Assembly: GCA_947491945.1 (NCBI GenBank)
Contig: CANLLN010000016.1
Coordinates: 47,445-111,444 of the forward strand
Length of the DNA stretch: 64,000 nucleotides
Direction of reading: 5' to 3'
From: an uncultured Carboxylicivirga sp.
GTDB lineage: Bacteria; Bacteroidota; Bacteroidia; Bacteroidales; Marinilabiliaceae
Of the stretch, positions 19,563 through 27,841 are shown one piece after another. How positions within the stretch are numbered: the first letter of the stretch is position 1; every line of letters starts with the position of its first letter. The position numbers were made by a program, and so were the translations under genes. The notes below the pieces were generated by a model. The model did no database searches. It was not told the origin of the DNA and worked only from the letters and a program-made list of their open reading frames with translations.

Positions 19563-19678
19563 CGAAATACTACATTTTTATTAACATTCAATTGCTTGTG
19601 GCTACCTGATTCACACTCGTTCTCGTACAGAAAAACAGTAAGTGCAATAGCCTCTGTCAATTGAACAAATCAAATGCA

Positions 19679-22453
19679 ATGAAGCAAATTTACTTATCTT
19701 TTTTGAATTTATTTATTGTCCTCTCATCCATAATGGGACAAAGCGTGTGGTTAAATCCACAAGAAGGCTATCTCTCTAATGATATCATTACAGATAAGGC
19801 ATTTTCATGCCATGATATCCTGGGGAATAACCTTTATGCTATTGATAGCGATGGCTTGTACTGCTACGACTTAACAACAATGCAGCAGACCCATAATTTT
19901 GGTAAAGTGCCGGATTATAATGGCTGGATTAGCTTTGTAACGGCCGATCCGGATGGTACTAAAGTTTGGCTTGGATACACCAAATCAGGTCTAACAGACG
20001 ACCGCATATACAGCGTTGATATTACCTCAGGCACATGGACACATGTAGCTACCTTTCCGGGTAATTTCGACATGGAAATAGCGAACGGCAACTACTACGT
20101 ATCGGGCCTCAATACAGAAGGCTGGGATGGAGTAAATGATGTAAACTGCATCTCACTGCTAGATAAATCTGGGAATAATAACCATAAGAAAATCATTGAA
20201 GTAGGCGGTAATTCAACCGGCCTTGCCGTGGATGCCAGGGGAACAGTTTATAACGCCCAATACGACCCCACAGGCAATACCCTGATGTACCAATGGCCTG
20301 CCGAAATAGTCAACCCTGTTATCGCAGCCACCGATGGCAGTTTTCTCACACTCAATGACGGTACGGTTATTACTTCCATGCCGGGTAATGGTCCTTACGA
20401 TTGCGAAGTAGATGATGCCGGCCATATGCTTTTCAATTGTAATGATTACTCAAGTGGGAGCTATGTAGCGCTATGGAATGGTACATCCGGAGAAATGCAA
20501 AACTACAAGAAAATCGGCGTGTATGGTGGATCTTCATTCGCATGGTTCAGCATGCTAAAAGCTGCCGGGGATATTACAGCCGGTGGCAAAGTGTACATGA
20601 TTAATTTGGGCGATCCGATAGCCGAAGTAAGACTAAGTAACGGGCCTTCCATTAGCAATCCAATTACTGATAAGTTATTGTCGGTGAACACAGCTGAAAC
20701 CGTAATTGAGTTAACGAATCACTTTACACCAAAAGATGGAGAGCCTGTTGATTACTCAGTTTCAACAACAAGCAACACTATTTTATCATCGGCTGCCATT
20801 GAAGGCACTACCCTCACCATTAATTATCTGAACGATGTTACGGGAACTGCTGAAATAACCGTTTCGGGTACTTCTAAGGGTGATGCTACCAACATTACAT
20901 TCGCGGTTGAATTGCGCGATATTAATTATTCCAACGGCGCATTTATTGTTAACGAAGATTGGTTCGGGCACTCCAGCGGAACAGTAAACTACCTGACGGA
21001 TGACGGTAAAATGGTTTATCGGGCCTATCGCCAGGAAAATACGAATAAAACGCTGGGTACTACAACACAATACGGCACAGCTTATGGCGATAATATCTAT
21101 TTTATGTCCAAACAAGGTCAACGCCTCGTTGTGGCTGATGCAGCAACCTTAAAAGAGCAAGCGACCGTTCCTAACTTCGGAGTCGATCCTGATGGACGAG
21201 CCTTTGTGGGTGTTACTCCGGAGAAGGGTTATATAGGCACAAGCAACGGTATTTACTTGTTCGATATTCCCACATTAGGGGTAGGTAATCAAATCGATGC
21301 AACAAACGGCGAAGTCGGCAATATGCTGCGTGCCGGCAACTATGTATTTGCGGTTAAAAAAGATGCAGTTTGCGTGATTAACGCCAATACAGATGCTTTA
21401 GAACAGACTATTTCAGGCGCATCTTACAGCGGTGTAGTACAGGCCTTTGATGGAATGGTATATATTGGGGCAGGCACAAAGTTGCTAAAAGTGAATCCTT
21501 ATACCTTAACACAGGAAGAAATAATATTACCTGCCGGCATTGAGGTGCCTTCGTCATTTGGCTTTGCATGGAATGCCAACAGCTTCTGTGCCAGTGCTAC
21601 CGAAAATGCCTTGTTCTGGGCTAAACCCGGAGGGTGGTCAGGAAGCAACACGATTTACAAATACATCATTGGAGATGAAACTTCATTAAGCGCACCGTTT
21701 ATTAGCTTAGAAGAAGGGATGGAACTTTATGGAGCGGGACTCCGCGTTCATCAGTCAACAAACCAAATATATGTTACCGGTGTTAAAAGTGGCTGGGGGC
21801 AAAACAGCATGACCAATACTTTATATGTATTCGATGGCACCGACGGATCAGAGGTTTCACGCACCGAACTGGAGCCCTACTACTGGTTCCCTGCCATGCC
21901 CCTATTCCCCGATGCACATGCGCCGGTGTTTAACCTGACTGATATGGATATAAAAGCTGGCGATGCCCCCACTAAATTACTATTGACCAATCTGGTATCG
22001 GACACCGATAACAATGATGCATCTATTCTGGTGAGTGTTATTGGAAATAGTGATAATACGGTAGCTATTGCGACAGTAGAGGGCAATCAGTTAGTTTTAA
22101 CGCCCGGCAGCAAAGCAGGCAGCACACAAATTACGCTAAAGGCCACTTCTAACGGCAAAACAGTAACGGAAAGCTTTACGGTAACTGTATCACCGGCCAC
22201 AGCCATTGAAGAGTCGACATTACAGCAGGTCAAGATTTATCCAAACCCCTGCAATGGTATTTTCCGCATTGACGAGCAGCAAAATACAACCCTTGATGTG
22301 CAAGTGTATAACATCACCGGCCGCCTCGTGTATGCCAATACACAATACAGAAGCACGAACGCAATTGACCTGAGCCAACATGGACGTGGGCAATATATTG
22401 TAAAAATCATTAATGATCAGTCCGTAACCACACGTGCCATCATTGTGCGATAA
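19679..22453 (+). CDS. Secreted BtuG/YncE-like propeller protein with T9SS sorting tail
   Basis: A 924-residue exported protein under the first cobalamin riboswitch. The signal peptide (MKQIYLSFLNLFIVLSSIMG) supports the ATG at 19679 over a TTG six codons upstream. The N-terminal ~300 residues are rich in repeats of propeller type. A domain with cadherin/Ig-like character follows (~330-400), then a second propeller (~410-740) that starts with GAFIVNEDWFGHSSGTVNYL, related to the GTFVLNEGNMTSENGSL block of the downstream lipoproteins. A further Ig-like stretch precedes a C-terminal type A T9SS tail (VKIYPNPCNGIFRI to TTRAIIVR). It is expected to be exported through the outer membrane and attached or released at the surface, probably to bind corrinoids. 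The ligand is inferred from the riboswitch and homology. Confidence 0.85.
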   Translation: MKQIYLSFLNLFIVLSSIMGQSVWLNPQEGYLSNDIITDKAFSCHDILGNNLYAIDSDGLYCYDLTTMQQTHNFGKVPDYNGWISFVTADPDGTKVWLGYTKSGLTDDRIYSVDITSGTWTHVATFPGNFDMEIANGNYYVSGLNTEGWDGVNDVNCISLLDKSGNNNHKKIIEVGGNSTGLAVDARGTVYNAQYDPTGNTLMYQWPAEIVNPVIAATDGSFLTLNDGTVITSMPGNGPYDCEVDDAGHMLFNCNDYSSGSYVALWNGTSGEMQNYKKIGVYGGSSFAWFSMLKAAGDITAGGKVYMINLGDPIAEVRLSNGPSISNPITDKLLSVNTAETVIELTNHFTPKDGEPVDYSVSTTSNTILSSAAIEGTTLTINYLNDVTGTAEITVSGTSKGDATNITFAVELRDINYSNGAFIVNEDWFGHSSGTVNYLTDDGKMVYRAYRQENTNKTLGTTTQYGTAYGDNIYFMSKQGQRLVVADAATLKEQATVPNFGVDPDGRAFVGVTPEKGYIGTSNGIYLFDIPTLGVGNQIDATNGEVGNMLRAGNYVFAVKKDAVCVINANTDALEQTISGASYSGVVQAFDGMVYIGAGTKLLKVNPYTLTQEEIILPAGIEVPSSFGFAWNANSFCASATENALFWAKPGGWSGSNTIYKYIIGDETSLSAPFISLEEGMELYGAGLRVHQSTNQIYVTGVKSGWGQNSMTNTLYVFDGTDGSEVSRTELEPYYWFPAMPLFPDAHAPVFNLTDMDIKAGDAPTKLLLTNLVSDTDNNDASILVSVIGNSDNTVAIATVEGNQLVLTPGSKAGSTQITLKATSNGKTVTESFTVTVSPATAIEESTLQQVKIYPNPCNGIFRIDEQQNTTLDVQVYNITGRLVYANTQYRSTNAIDLSQHGRGQYIVKIINDQSVTTRAIIVR

Positions 22454-22509
22454 AGCAGTTTAATGCATAAATAAGGATATTACTGCCATAAAATATCCGT
22501 TTGTTTTTC

Positions 22510-22544
22510 AACCCGGATCCTGGTTTCAGGAGTCCGGGTTTTTT
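22510..22544 (+). terminator. Terminator after the T9SS propeller gene
   Basis: Arms AACCCGGA (22510-22517) and TCCGGGTT (22533-22540) form a strong stem with an inner CTG/CAG extension, followed by T residues. Confidence 0.85.
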
Positions 22545-22555
22545 ATGGCCTGACA

Positions 22556-22736
22556 CCCCCATCCCCGTCTAGCGGCGTTACCCATCCCTAAAATGGGGAA
22601 GAAGGTTTTACATATTCAAGGCTAAAGCTAGAACTTCCCAATAACAGTCTAACAAACAAACTCCATGCTTGCTTCACTCTTCCCTTTTTTGCCCAAGCAA
22701 AAGGGGAAGTGTCGTGCCGAAGGCGCGGGGATGGGG
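22556..22736. repeat. CG-bounded intergenic element (~180 bp)
   Basis: The element is bounded by perfect inverted 11-mers CCCCATCCCCG (22557-22567) and CGGGGATGGGG (22726-22736). Inside are two smaller stems (ATCCC/GGGGA near 22583-22600, and CTTCCC near 22678 with GGGGAAG at 22703-22709). No open frame with gene features lies here. The base composition differs from the AT-rich flanks. The remaining gap 22737-22872 is AT-rich and shows nothing apart from the next promoter. Confidence 0.55.
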
Positions 22737-22872
22737 AGCACGTATTTTATATACTATACAGCTCTGTTCATATAAAACTTAAGATCAGATGATACATTAC
22801 TCCGCGCCCCCAATCTTAATTTCAGCTTACTTTATTTTTCGAAAAAAAGCGCTGAGTATTCAAAATAAATAA

Positions 22873-22880
22873 TACTTTTG
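22873..22880 (+). promoter_or_regulatory. Candidate -7 box for the second riboswitch transcript
   Basis: TACTTTTG matches TAnnTTTG and lies immediately upstream of the second riboswitch, in the same relative place as TACCTTTG before the first. Confidence 0.5.
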
Positions 22881-22884
22881 CGCT

Positions 22885-23071
22885 CTGTTTGGTTTCATTA
22901 ACGGAATATATCCGTTACGAATTAAAAGGGAATGCCGTGAGAATCGGCAACAGTTCCCGCTGCTGTAAGTTCCGACCCTTATGGGTCTGTGGCTTTTAAT
23001 GAAACACCACTGTTAAGCTCATCTTAACGGGAAGGTATTAAAAGTCGGAATAAGTCAGAAGACCTGCCAAC
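22885..23071 (+). promoter_or_regulatory. Cobalamin riboswitch 2
   Basis: Same aptamer blocks as the first copy (GGGAATGCCGTG, ATCGGCAACAGTTCCC, CGCTGCTGTAA, ACCACTG, GGGAAGG, and the B12 box AGTCAGAAGACCTGCC near 23053-23068). It lies 120 bp upstream of the BtuB-like gene. After the aptamer, TAAACTTT (23086-23093) pairs with AAAGTTTA (23102-23109), a possible part of the switch. Control of the whole downstream run, through at least the first overlapping pair, is expected. Confidence 0.95.
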
Positions 23072-23190
23072 AAGTACATAATTTTTAAACTTTCGGGGAT
23101 TAAAGTTTAGAGATAGAGCAGCTCTTCCAAGGGCTTGTTTTACTCTTCTTCGTGTCTTTTCCTGAAAGTAGTAATATTTAGGAAAGACAA

Positions 23191-25230
23191 ATGACAAACA
23201 GAAAATCATTTTCCTTATTACTGCTTTACCTGTGCCTGCCTTTGTGTATTAATGCGCAAAGTAAGCTGGACAGCATGCAGCATATTCTGGAAGTAGAAAT
23301 CGCAGCACCGCGTAACAGTACTAAAGCCATCATTCCGGCACAGCAGCTGCAGGGTAAGCAGCTGAAAGCCCTCAACAGCCTGTCGGTGGCCGATGCCATC
23401 CGCTATTTTGCCGGCGTGCAGATAAAGGATTACGGCGGCATTGGCGGATTGAAAACCGTGAATGTGCGCAGCCTGGGTACCAACCACATGGGGGTATTCT
23501 ACGATGGCATTCAGCTGGGCAATGCACAAAACGGACAGATCGACCTCGGTAAGTTTTCAATGGATAACATCGAGAGCATTTCCCTTTACAACGGACAGAA
23601 GAGCGATATCTTTCAGCCGGCACGTGACTACGGCTCTTCAGGCTCCATCTATCTAAAATTCAGACGGCCGCAATTTTCAGCGGATGAGAAGGAACACGTG
23701 AAAGTCACCTTTCGCACAGGTTCGTTCCATCTGGCCAATCCCTCAGTGCTTTACGAGCGTAAGATAAACGATAAGGTAAACGCCTCCTTCAATACCGAGT
23801 ATATCTACTCATCAGGTAAATACAAGTTTCGCTACAAAAGGGTATTGCCCGGCAGTAGCGAGGTTGCCTACGATACCACAGCCACGCGTGAAAACGGCGA
23901 CATCCATGCCCTGCGTCTCGAAGGTGGTTTGTACGGCCGCATGGACGACGGCCATTGGGAGCTAAAGGCCTATTACTACGATTCGGAGCGGGGTATTCCC
24001 GGTGCCATTGTCAATAACCGCTGGATGAATGCCCAGCGTCAGTGGGACAGCAGCTTTTTTGTACAGGGCGGCTGGCGCAAAAGAATCAGCGAGCGCTACG
24101 ACCTGATGCTAAAGTTGAAGTATGCCAATGATAAGATGCGCTACCTCAACCCCGACACCACCCTGATGTACATCGATAACACCTTCCGGCAGCAGGAAAG
24201 CTATATTTCGCTGGCGCAAAAATACGCGCTGACCAACTGGTGGGAGCTATCTCTCTCGGCTGATATGCAGTGGAATTGGCTGCAATCGAATCAGCAGGGC
24301 ACCGCCTACCCCACCCGACGATCCACCCTTGTAGCCCTGGCTACGGCGCTCAACCTGGAGGCGTTTAAGGCACAAGCCAGCCTATTGGGTACTTTTATCA
24401 ATGAGCATATTGGTGATGATGCACAGGGAACCGCTGCCGCACCCAACAAGGAAGAGCTTACGCCGGCCATCTTTGTGTCGTACAAGCCGCTGCCCCATCA
24501 CAACCTGACGCTCCGGGCCTTTTACAAGCATATCTTCCGCATGCCTACTTTCAATGATTTGTACTACACTGACATTGGTAATATCAAGTTGGAGCCGGAG
24601 TTCACCCATCAGTATAACCTGGGGTTTAAATACATCGAAAACCCGGGCAGGGATATTCTTAAGCAGTGGAATGTGCAGGTGGATGCCTACTATAATGAAG
24701 TAACTAACAAAATTGTGGCCGTGCCCAAAGGAAGCGGTATGTACCGCTGGATGATGATGAACCTGGGCAAGGTAGAGATACGCGGACTGGATGCTGTGGC
24801 AGCCACCACGCTTCAGCTGCCCCACGAGGTACTGCTCAACCTGAAAGGCACCTACACCTATCAGAAGGCACAGGATTTTACGCATCGTCGCAACCCGGAG
24901 CTGGAGGAAACAACCTGGGGAGGGCAAATTCCTTATATACCCTGGCACAGCGGTTCCTTTATTGCTGCAGCCACCTATCGTAGCTGGCAGTTAAATTACA
25001 GCTTTGTGTACGTGGGCGAACGTTACCATAACTCGGCCAATATACCCGAAAACTACGAGCAGCCTTGGTACACCAACGATGTATCGGTGTTTAAAACCAT
25101 AGCCCTGAATAAGGGAAGCCTGAAGGCCGCGCTGGAAGTCAATAACCTGCTTAACCAGGACTACGAGGTGGTGCTGAACTACCCCATGCCCCAACGCAAT
25201 TACAAATTAACCTTAACATACGAATTATGA
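23191..25230 (+). CDS. btuB: TonB-dependent cobalamin receptor (BtuB-like)
   Basis: A 679-residue outer-membrane receptor for corrinoids, energised by TonB-ExbBD. A signal peptide ending near CINAQS is followed by a plug domain (~30-150) with the typical LSVADAIRYFAGVQIKDYGG and VRSLGTNHMGVFYDGIQLG blocks, then a 22-strand barrel ending in an aromatic-poor but family-like YKLTLTYEL. No carboxypeptidase-like N-terminal domain of SusC type is present, which favours a siderophore/vitamin receptor. A cobalamin riboswitch lies directly upstream. The stop overlaps the start of the next propeller lipoprotein by ATGA, so the two are translated together, as expected for a receptor with its surface capture protein. 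Confidence 0.93.
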   Translation: MTNRKSFSLLLLYLCLPLCINAQSKLDSMQHILEVEIAAPRNSTKAIIPAQQLQGKQLKALNSLSVADAIRYFAGVQIKDYGGIGGLKTVNVRSLGTNHMGVFYDGIQLGNAQNGQIDLGKFSMDNIESISLYNGQKSDIFQPARDYGSSGSIYLKFRRPQFSADEKEHVKVTFRTGSFHLANPSVLYERKINDKVNASFNTEYIYSSGKYKFRYKRVLPGSSEVAYDTTATRENGDIHALRLEGGLYGRMDDGHWELKAYYYDSERGIPGAIVNNRWMNAQRQWDSSFFVQGGWRKRISERYDLMLKLKYANDKMRYLNPDTTLMYIDNTFRQQESYISLAQKYALTNWWELSLSADMQWNWLQSNQQGTAYPTRRSTLVALATALNLEAFKAQASLLGTFINEHIGDDAQGTAAAPNKEELTPAIFVSYKPLPHHNLTLRAFYKHIFRMPTFNDLYYTDIGNIKLEPEFTHQYNLGFKYIENPGRDILKQWNVQVDAYYNEVTNKIVAVPKGSGMYRWMMMNLGKVEIRGLDAVAATTLQLPHEVLLNLKGTYTYQKAQDFTHRRNPELEETTWGGQIPYIPWHSGSFIAAATYRSWQLNYSFVYVGERYHNSANIPENYEQPWYTNDVSVFKTIALNKGSLKAALEVNNLLNQDYEVVLNYPMPQRNYKLTLTYEL

Positions 25231-26378
25231 GCCGATCACTAATTATCCTCACGTGCATACTGTTATTTGCCCTGCTGAGCGCCTGCCGCGACGACGTAGA
25301 ACTTTTCGTATCGGAAGAGCTTGCCCTTACGCCACCCGACGAGACAGGAGGGTATCAAGGCTTTTACCTCTTGAATGAAGGAAATATGGGAAGTAATAAA
25401 GCCACCCTGGATTTCTATGACTTCGATACGGGTACCTACAAGCGGAATATCTATGCCGAAAGAAACCCCGATGTCCCCAAGGAGTTGGGTGATGTAGGCA
25501 ACGATATTCAGATTTACGGGTCGAAATTATATGCCGTAATCAATGTATCGAACAAGGTGGAAGTGATGAATGCACAAACGGCCACCCGCATCGGACAGAT
25601 TGAGATTCCCAACTGCCGCTTTATCCGCTTTCATGGTGCCTATGCCTACGTTACTTCTTATGCCGGCCCTGTAGAGATTAACCCTGACTACACGCAGCGC
25701 GGCTATCTGGCTAAGGTGGATACGGCTACCCTTCAGGTGGTGGATGAATGCCTCGTGGGCTTTCAGCCCGATGAGCTGACCATTAGCGGTGGTAAAATTT
25801 ATGTGGCCAACTCGGGCGGTTACATGGGCTCCGGCAATACCGATAACTACGAGCGTACGGTCTCGGTCATCGACATAGAAACCTTTACCGAGGAGAAACG
25901 CATCGACGTGGCACCTAACCTACACCGCATTAGAACGGATCAGCAGGGTAACCTATGGGTGAGTTCCCGCGGCGATTACAAGGGGCTCCCATCGCGCTTG
26001 TTTTTTATCGATGCCCAAAAGCAAGCCGTTACCGACACCCTTGATGTGCCTGTGAGCAGTTGCTGCATGGTGGGCGACTCCTTGTATGTATGCAGTGTTT
26101 CGTGGAGTTACACCAGCTACAGCAACGAGATCACCTACGCCATTGTCAACACCCAAACCCGTAAGATCCTCACCCGTAATTTTATCACCGACGGAACGGA
26201 GGAGGAGATAGAGATACCCTACAGTGTGATGGTGCATCCGGCGTCGGGCTATATCTTTCTCACCGATGCGGGTAATTACGTCACCCCCGGCCTGCTCTAT
26301 TGCTTCAACAGCGAAGGTGAAAAACTATGGAGCGTACGCACCGGCGATATACCCGCCCATTTTGCACTGCTGAAGTAG
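25227..26378 (+). CDS. BtuG-like beta-propeller surface lipoprotein (DUF5074/YncE-like)
   Basis: A 383-residue lipoprotein (lipobox LLSACRDD, Cys ~20). The mature part is filled by repeated blade-like units such as GSKLYAVINVSNKVEVMNAQT and GKIYVANSGGYM, typical of YncE-type seven- or eight-bladed propellers. Its size and position directly behind the BtuB-like receptor match BtuG, the Bacteroides surface lipoprotein known to bind cobalamin very tightly and sit over BtuB. Here the ATGA overlap with the receptor gene supports a stable receptor-lipoprotein pair. Corrinoid binding by this copy is inferred, not shown. Confidence 0.88.
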   Translation: MSRSLIILTCILLFALLSACRDDVELFVSEELALTPPDETGGYQGFYLLNEGNMGSNKATLDFYDFDTGTYKRNIYAERNPDVPKELGDVGNDIQIYGSKLYAVINVSNKVEVMNAQTATRIGQIEIPNCRFIRFHGAYAYVTSYAGPVEINPDYTQRGYLAKVDTATLQVVDECLVGFQPDELTISGGKIYVANSGGYMGSGNTDNYERTVSVIDIETFTEEKRIDVAPNLHRIRTDQQGNLWVSSRGDYKGLPSRLFFIDAQKQAVTDTLDVPVSSCCMVGDSLYVCSVSWSYTSYSNEITYAIVNTQTRKILTRNFITDGTEEEIEIPYSVMVHPASGYIFLTDAGNYVTPGLLYCFNSEGEKLWSVRTGDIPAHFALLK

Positions 26379-26442
26379 TTTTTAGCAAGTAGTGAGTAGT
26401 GAGATATAAGTAGTGTGTAGAACGACTTTTAAACCATATCTA

Positions 26443-26488
26443 ACTCATCGGATTACTTAGACACCGAAAAAATAGTCATCCGATGAGT
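26443..26488. repeat. Dispersed palindrome, copy 2
   Basis: Arms ACTCATCGGATTACT (26443-26457) and AGTCATCCGATGAGT (26474-26488) pair with one mismatch around a 16-nt loop. It is related to 973-1022 and 35065-35114, with ACTCAT in place of ACTTAT on both arms, a paired change that keeps the stem. It sits in the 149-bp gap inside the B12 gene run. Just upstream, AGTAGTG is repeated several times (26388-26418). Confidence 0.75.
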
Positions 26489-26527
26489 AATGCATCATAA
26501 AATCTAATTAAACAACAAAGTACTAAA

Positions 26528-27808
26528 ATGAAGAAAAACTTATTATTCAGTTGGCTCCTAGTCTGCATGGCAGCCTTGAGTATGGTGGCTTGCAGCAACG
26601 ACGACAGCCCCACTCCCAAAGGCATTAGCCTGAAAGACAGTTACACGGTAACACGATCAAGCGTGCTCAACATTCAACCACAGGCTCATGACTATGAGGG
26701 TGCCACCTACCGTTGGTATCTTACACAAACACCCAACAGCCCGGCTGACTCGCTGCTCCAGGAAACGGCAGAACTTGCCTTTATCGCCATCACACCGGGT
26801 ACTTATGCATTAAACTTGGAAGTAAGCCACAACGGCAGCACGGAAGAGTTTAATACCGAAGTGATTGTTCAGCAGGAAGCCAAAGCTTTTAGTCCCTATA
26901 TAGCCAAGGTACTCGAATACCTGCCCGGTGTGGGACAGTTTGTGAACATCATGCCCGAGTACGAAGCAGGCGACACGCCGGCAAGCATGCTGGCCAAAAC
27001 CAATGCCCTGCTGGTTGGCGAGGCGGCTTCTATGGTTAACCTTGGCGGCTTTGGTGGCTATGTCACCTTCCGTTTCGACCATACCGTGGCCAATATGCCT
27101 GGCGTATGCGATTTTCGTATAAAAGGCAATGCCTTTGGGGCAGCCTCTAACCCCGAGCCCAACGCGCCCTTTGGTGGCAGCTGCGAACCGGGTGTTATTA
27201 TGGTAGCATATGATGCCAACCAAAATGGCGTAGCTGACGAGGATGAGTGGTACGAGATAGGCGGTAGTGCCCACCAATCGGTTCGGGATGAGCCCTGGTA
27301 TGCACTGGGCCTGAAAGCCGGCAATGATATGAAAGTGATTCGCGATTACGAAATCACCTACTTCCGTCCACAGCAGGAAACAGACCAACCCGCCGAAAAC
27401 TACATCCGCTGGGAAGATAACCTAGGTAATTCAGGCTATAGAGCCAAGAATATGTTTCATACACAACCCTACTTCCCCGCCTGGATCGAAGGGGATTCCT
27501 ACACCCTGCGGGGCACACGTCTGCCCCAGAACGGCATCGACGAGAGCGGACAAGGCAACTATTTTGTACTGTATGCCATGGGCTATGGCTATGCCGATAA
27601 CTACCCCAACACCGATGACAAGTCGGCCATCGATATTGCGTGGGCCACGGATGACCAAGGCAACAAGGTGCACCTGCCGGGCATCGACTTTGTGCGCGTA
27701 TACAGCGCCGTGAACCAGGAAAATGGCTGGCTGGGAGAGGCATCCACCGAGGTGGCCGGCGCTGAAGACCTGCATCTGTTGGGACAAACCATTGAAACCA
27801 TAAATTAA
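26528..27808 (+). CDS. Conserved cell-surface lipoprotein of B12-linked loci
   Basis: A 426-residue lipoprotein (lipobox SMVACSND). An N-terminal PKD/Ig-like domain (~40-115) is followed by a conserved C-terminal region with VNLGGFGGYVTFRFDHTV, GVIMVAYDANQNGVADEDEW and GYADNYPN motifs. The D-x-N-x-(D/N) segments look like calcium-binding loops. This family is repeatedly found beside DUF5074 propellers and TonB receptors in Bacteroidota, from my recollection of such loci; its molecular function is not established here. It lies between the first propeller gene and three further propellers, all on one strand, with a 33-bp gap to the next gene, so it is probably part of the same surface complex. 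Confidence 0.82.
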   Translation: MKKNLLFSWLLVCMAALSMVACSNDDSPTPKGISLKDSYTVTRSSVLNIQPQAHDYEGATYRWYLTQTPNSPADSLLQETAELAFIAITPGTYALNLEVSHNGSTEEFNTEVIVQQEAKAFSPYIAKVLEYLPGVGQFVNIMPEYEAGDTPASMLAKTNALLVGEAASMVNLGGFGGYVTFRFDHTVANMPGVCDFRIKGNAFGAASNPEPNAPFGGSCEPGVIMVAYDANQNGVADEDEWYEIGGSAHQSVRDEPWYALGLKAGNDMKVIRDYEITYFRPQQETDQPAENYIRWEDNLGNSGYRAKNMFHTQPYFPAWIEGDSYTLRGTRLPQNGIDESGQGNYFVLYAMGYGYADNYPNTDDKSAIDIAWATDDQGNKVHLPGIDFVRVYSAVNQENGWLGEASTEVAGAEDLHLLGQTIETIN

Positions 27809-27841
27809 GCATTCATACAAAACACCTAAGAATAAGCAATC

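Noticed and set aside
19324..19660. Minus-strand frames over the first riboswitch leader
   Set aside because: They lie opposite a conserved structured RNA, and a matching chance frame occurs opposite riboswitch 2 because the RNA sequence is duplicated.
26386..26420. Short AGTAGTG-like repeats, considered as a CRISPR or regulatory array
   Set aside because: Units are only about seven bases, spacing is irregular and no spacers or cas genes are present; it looks like a simple-sequence stretch.
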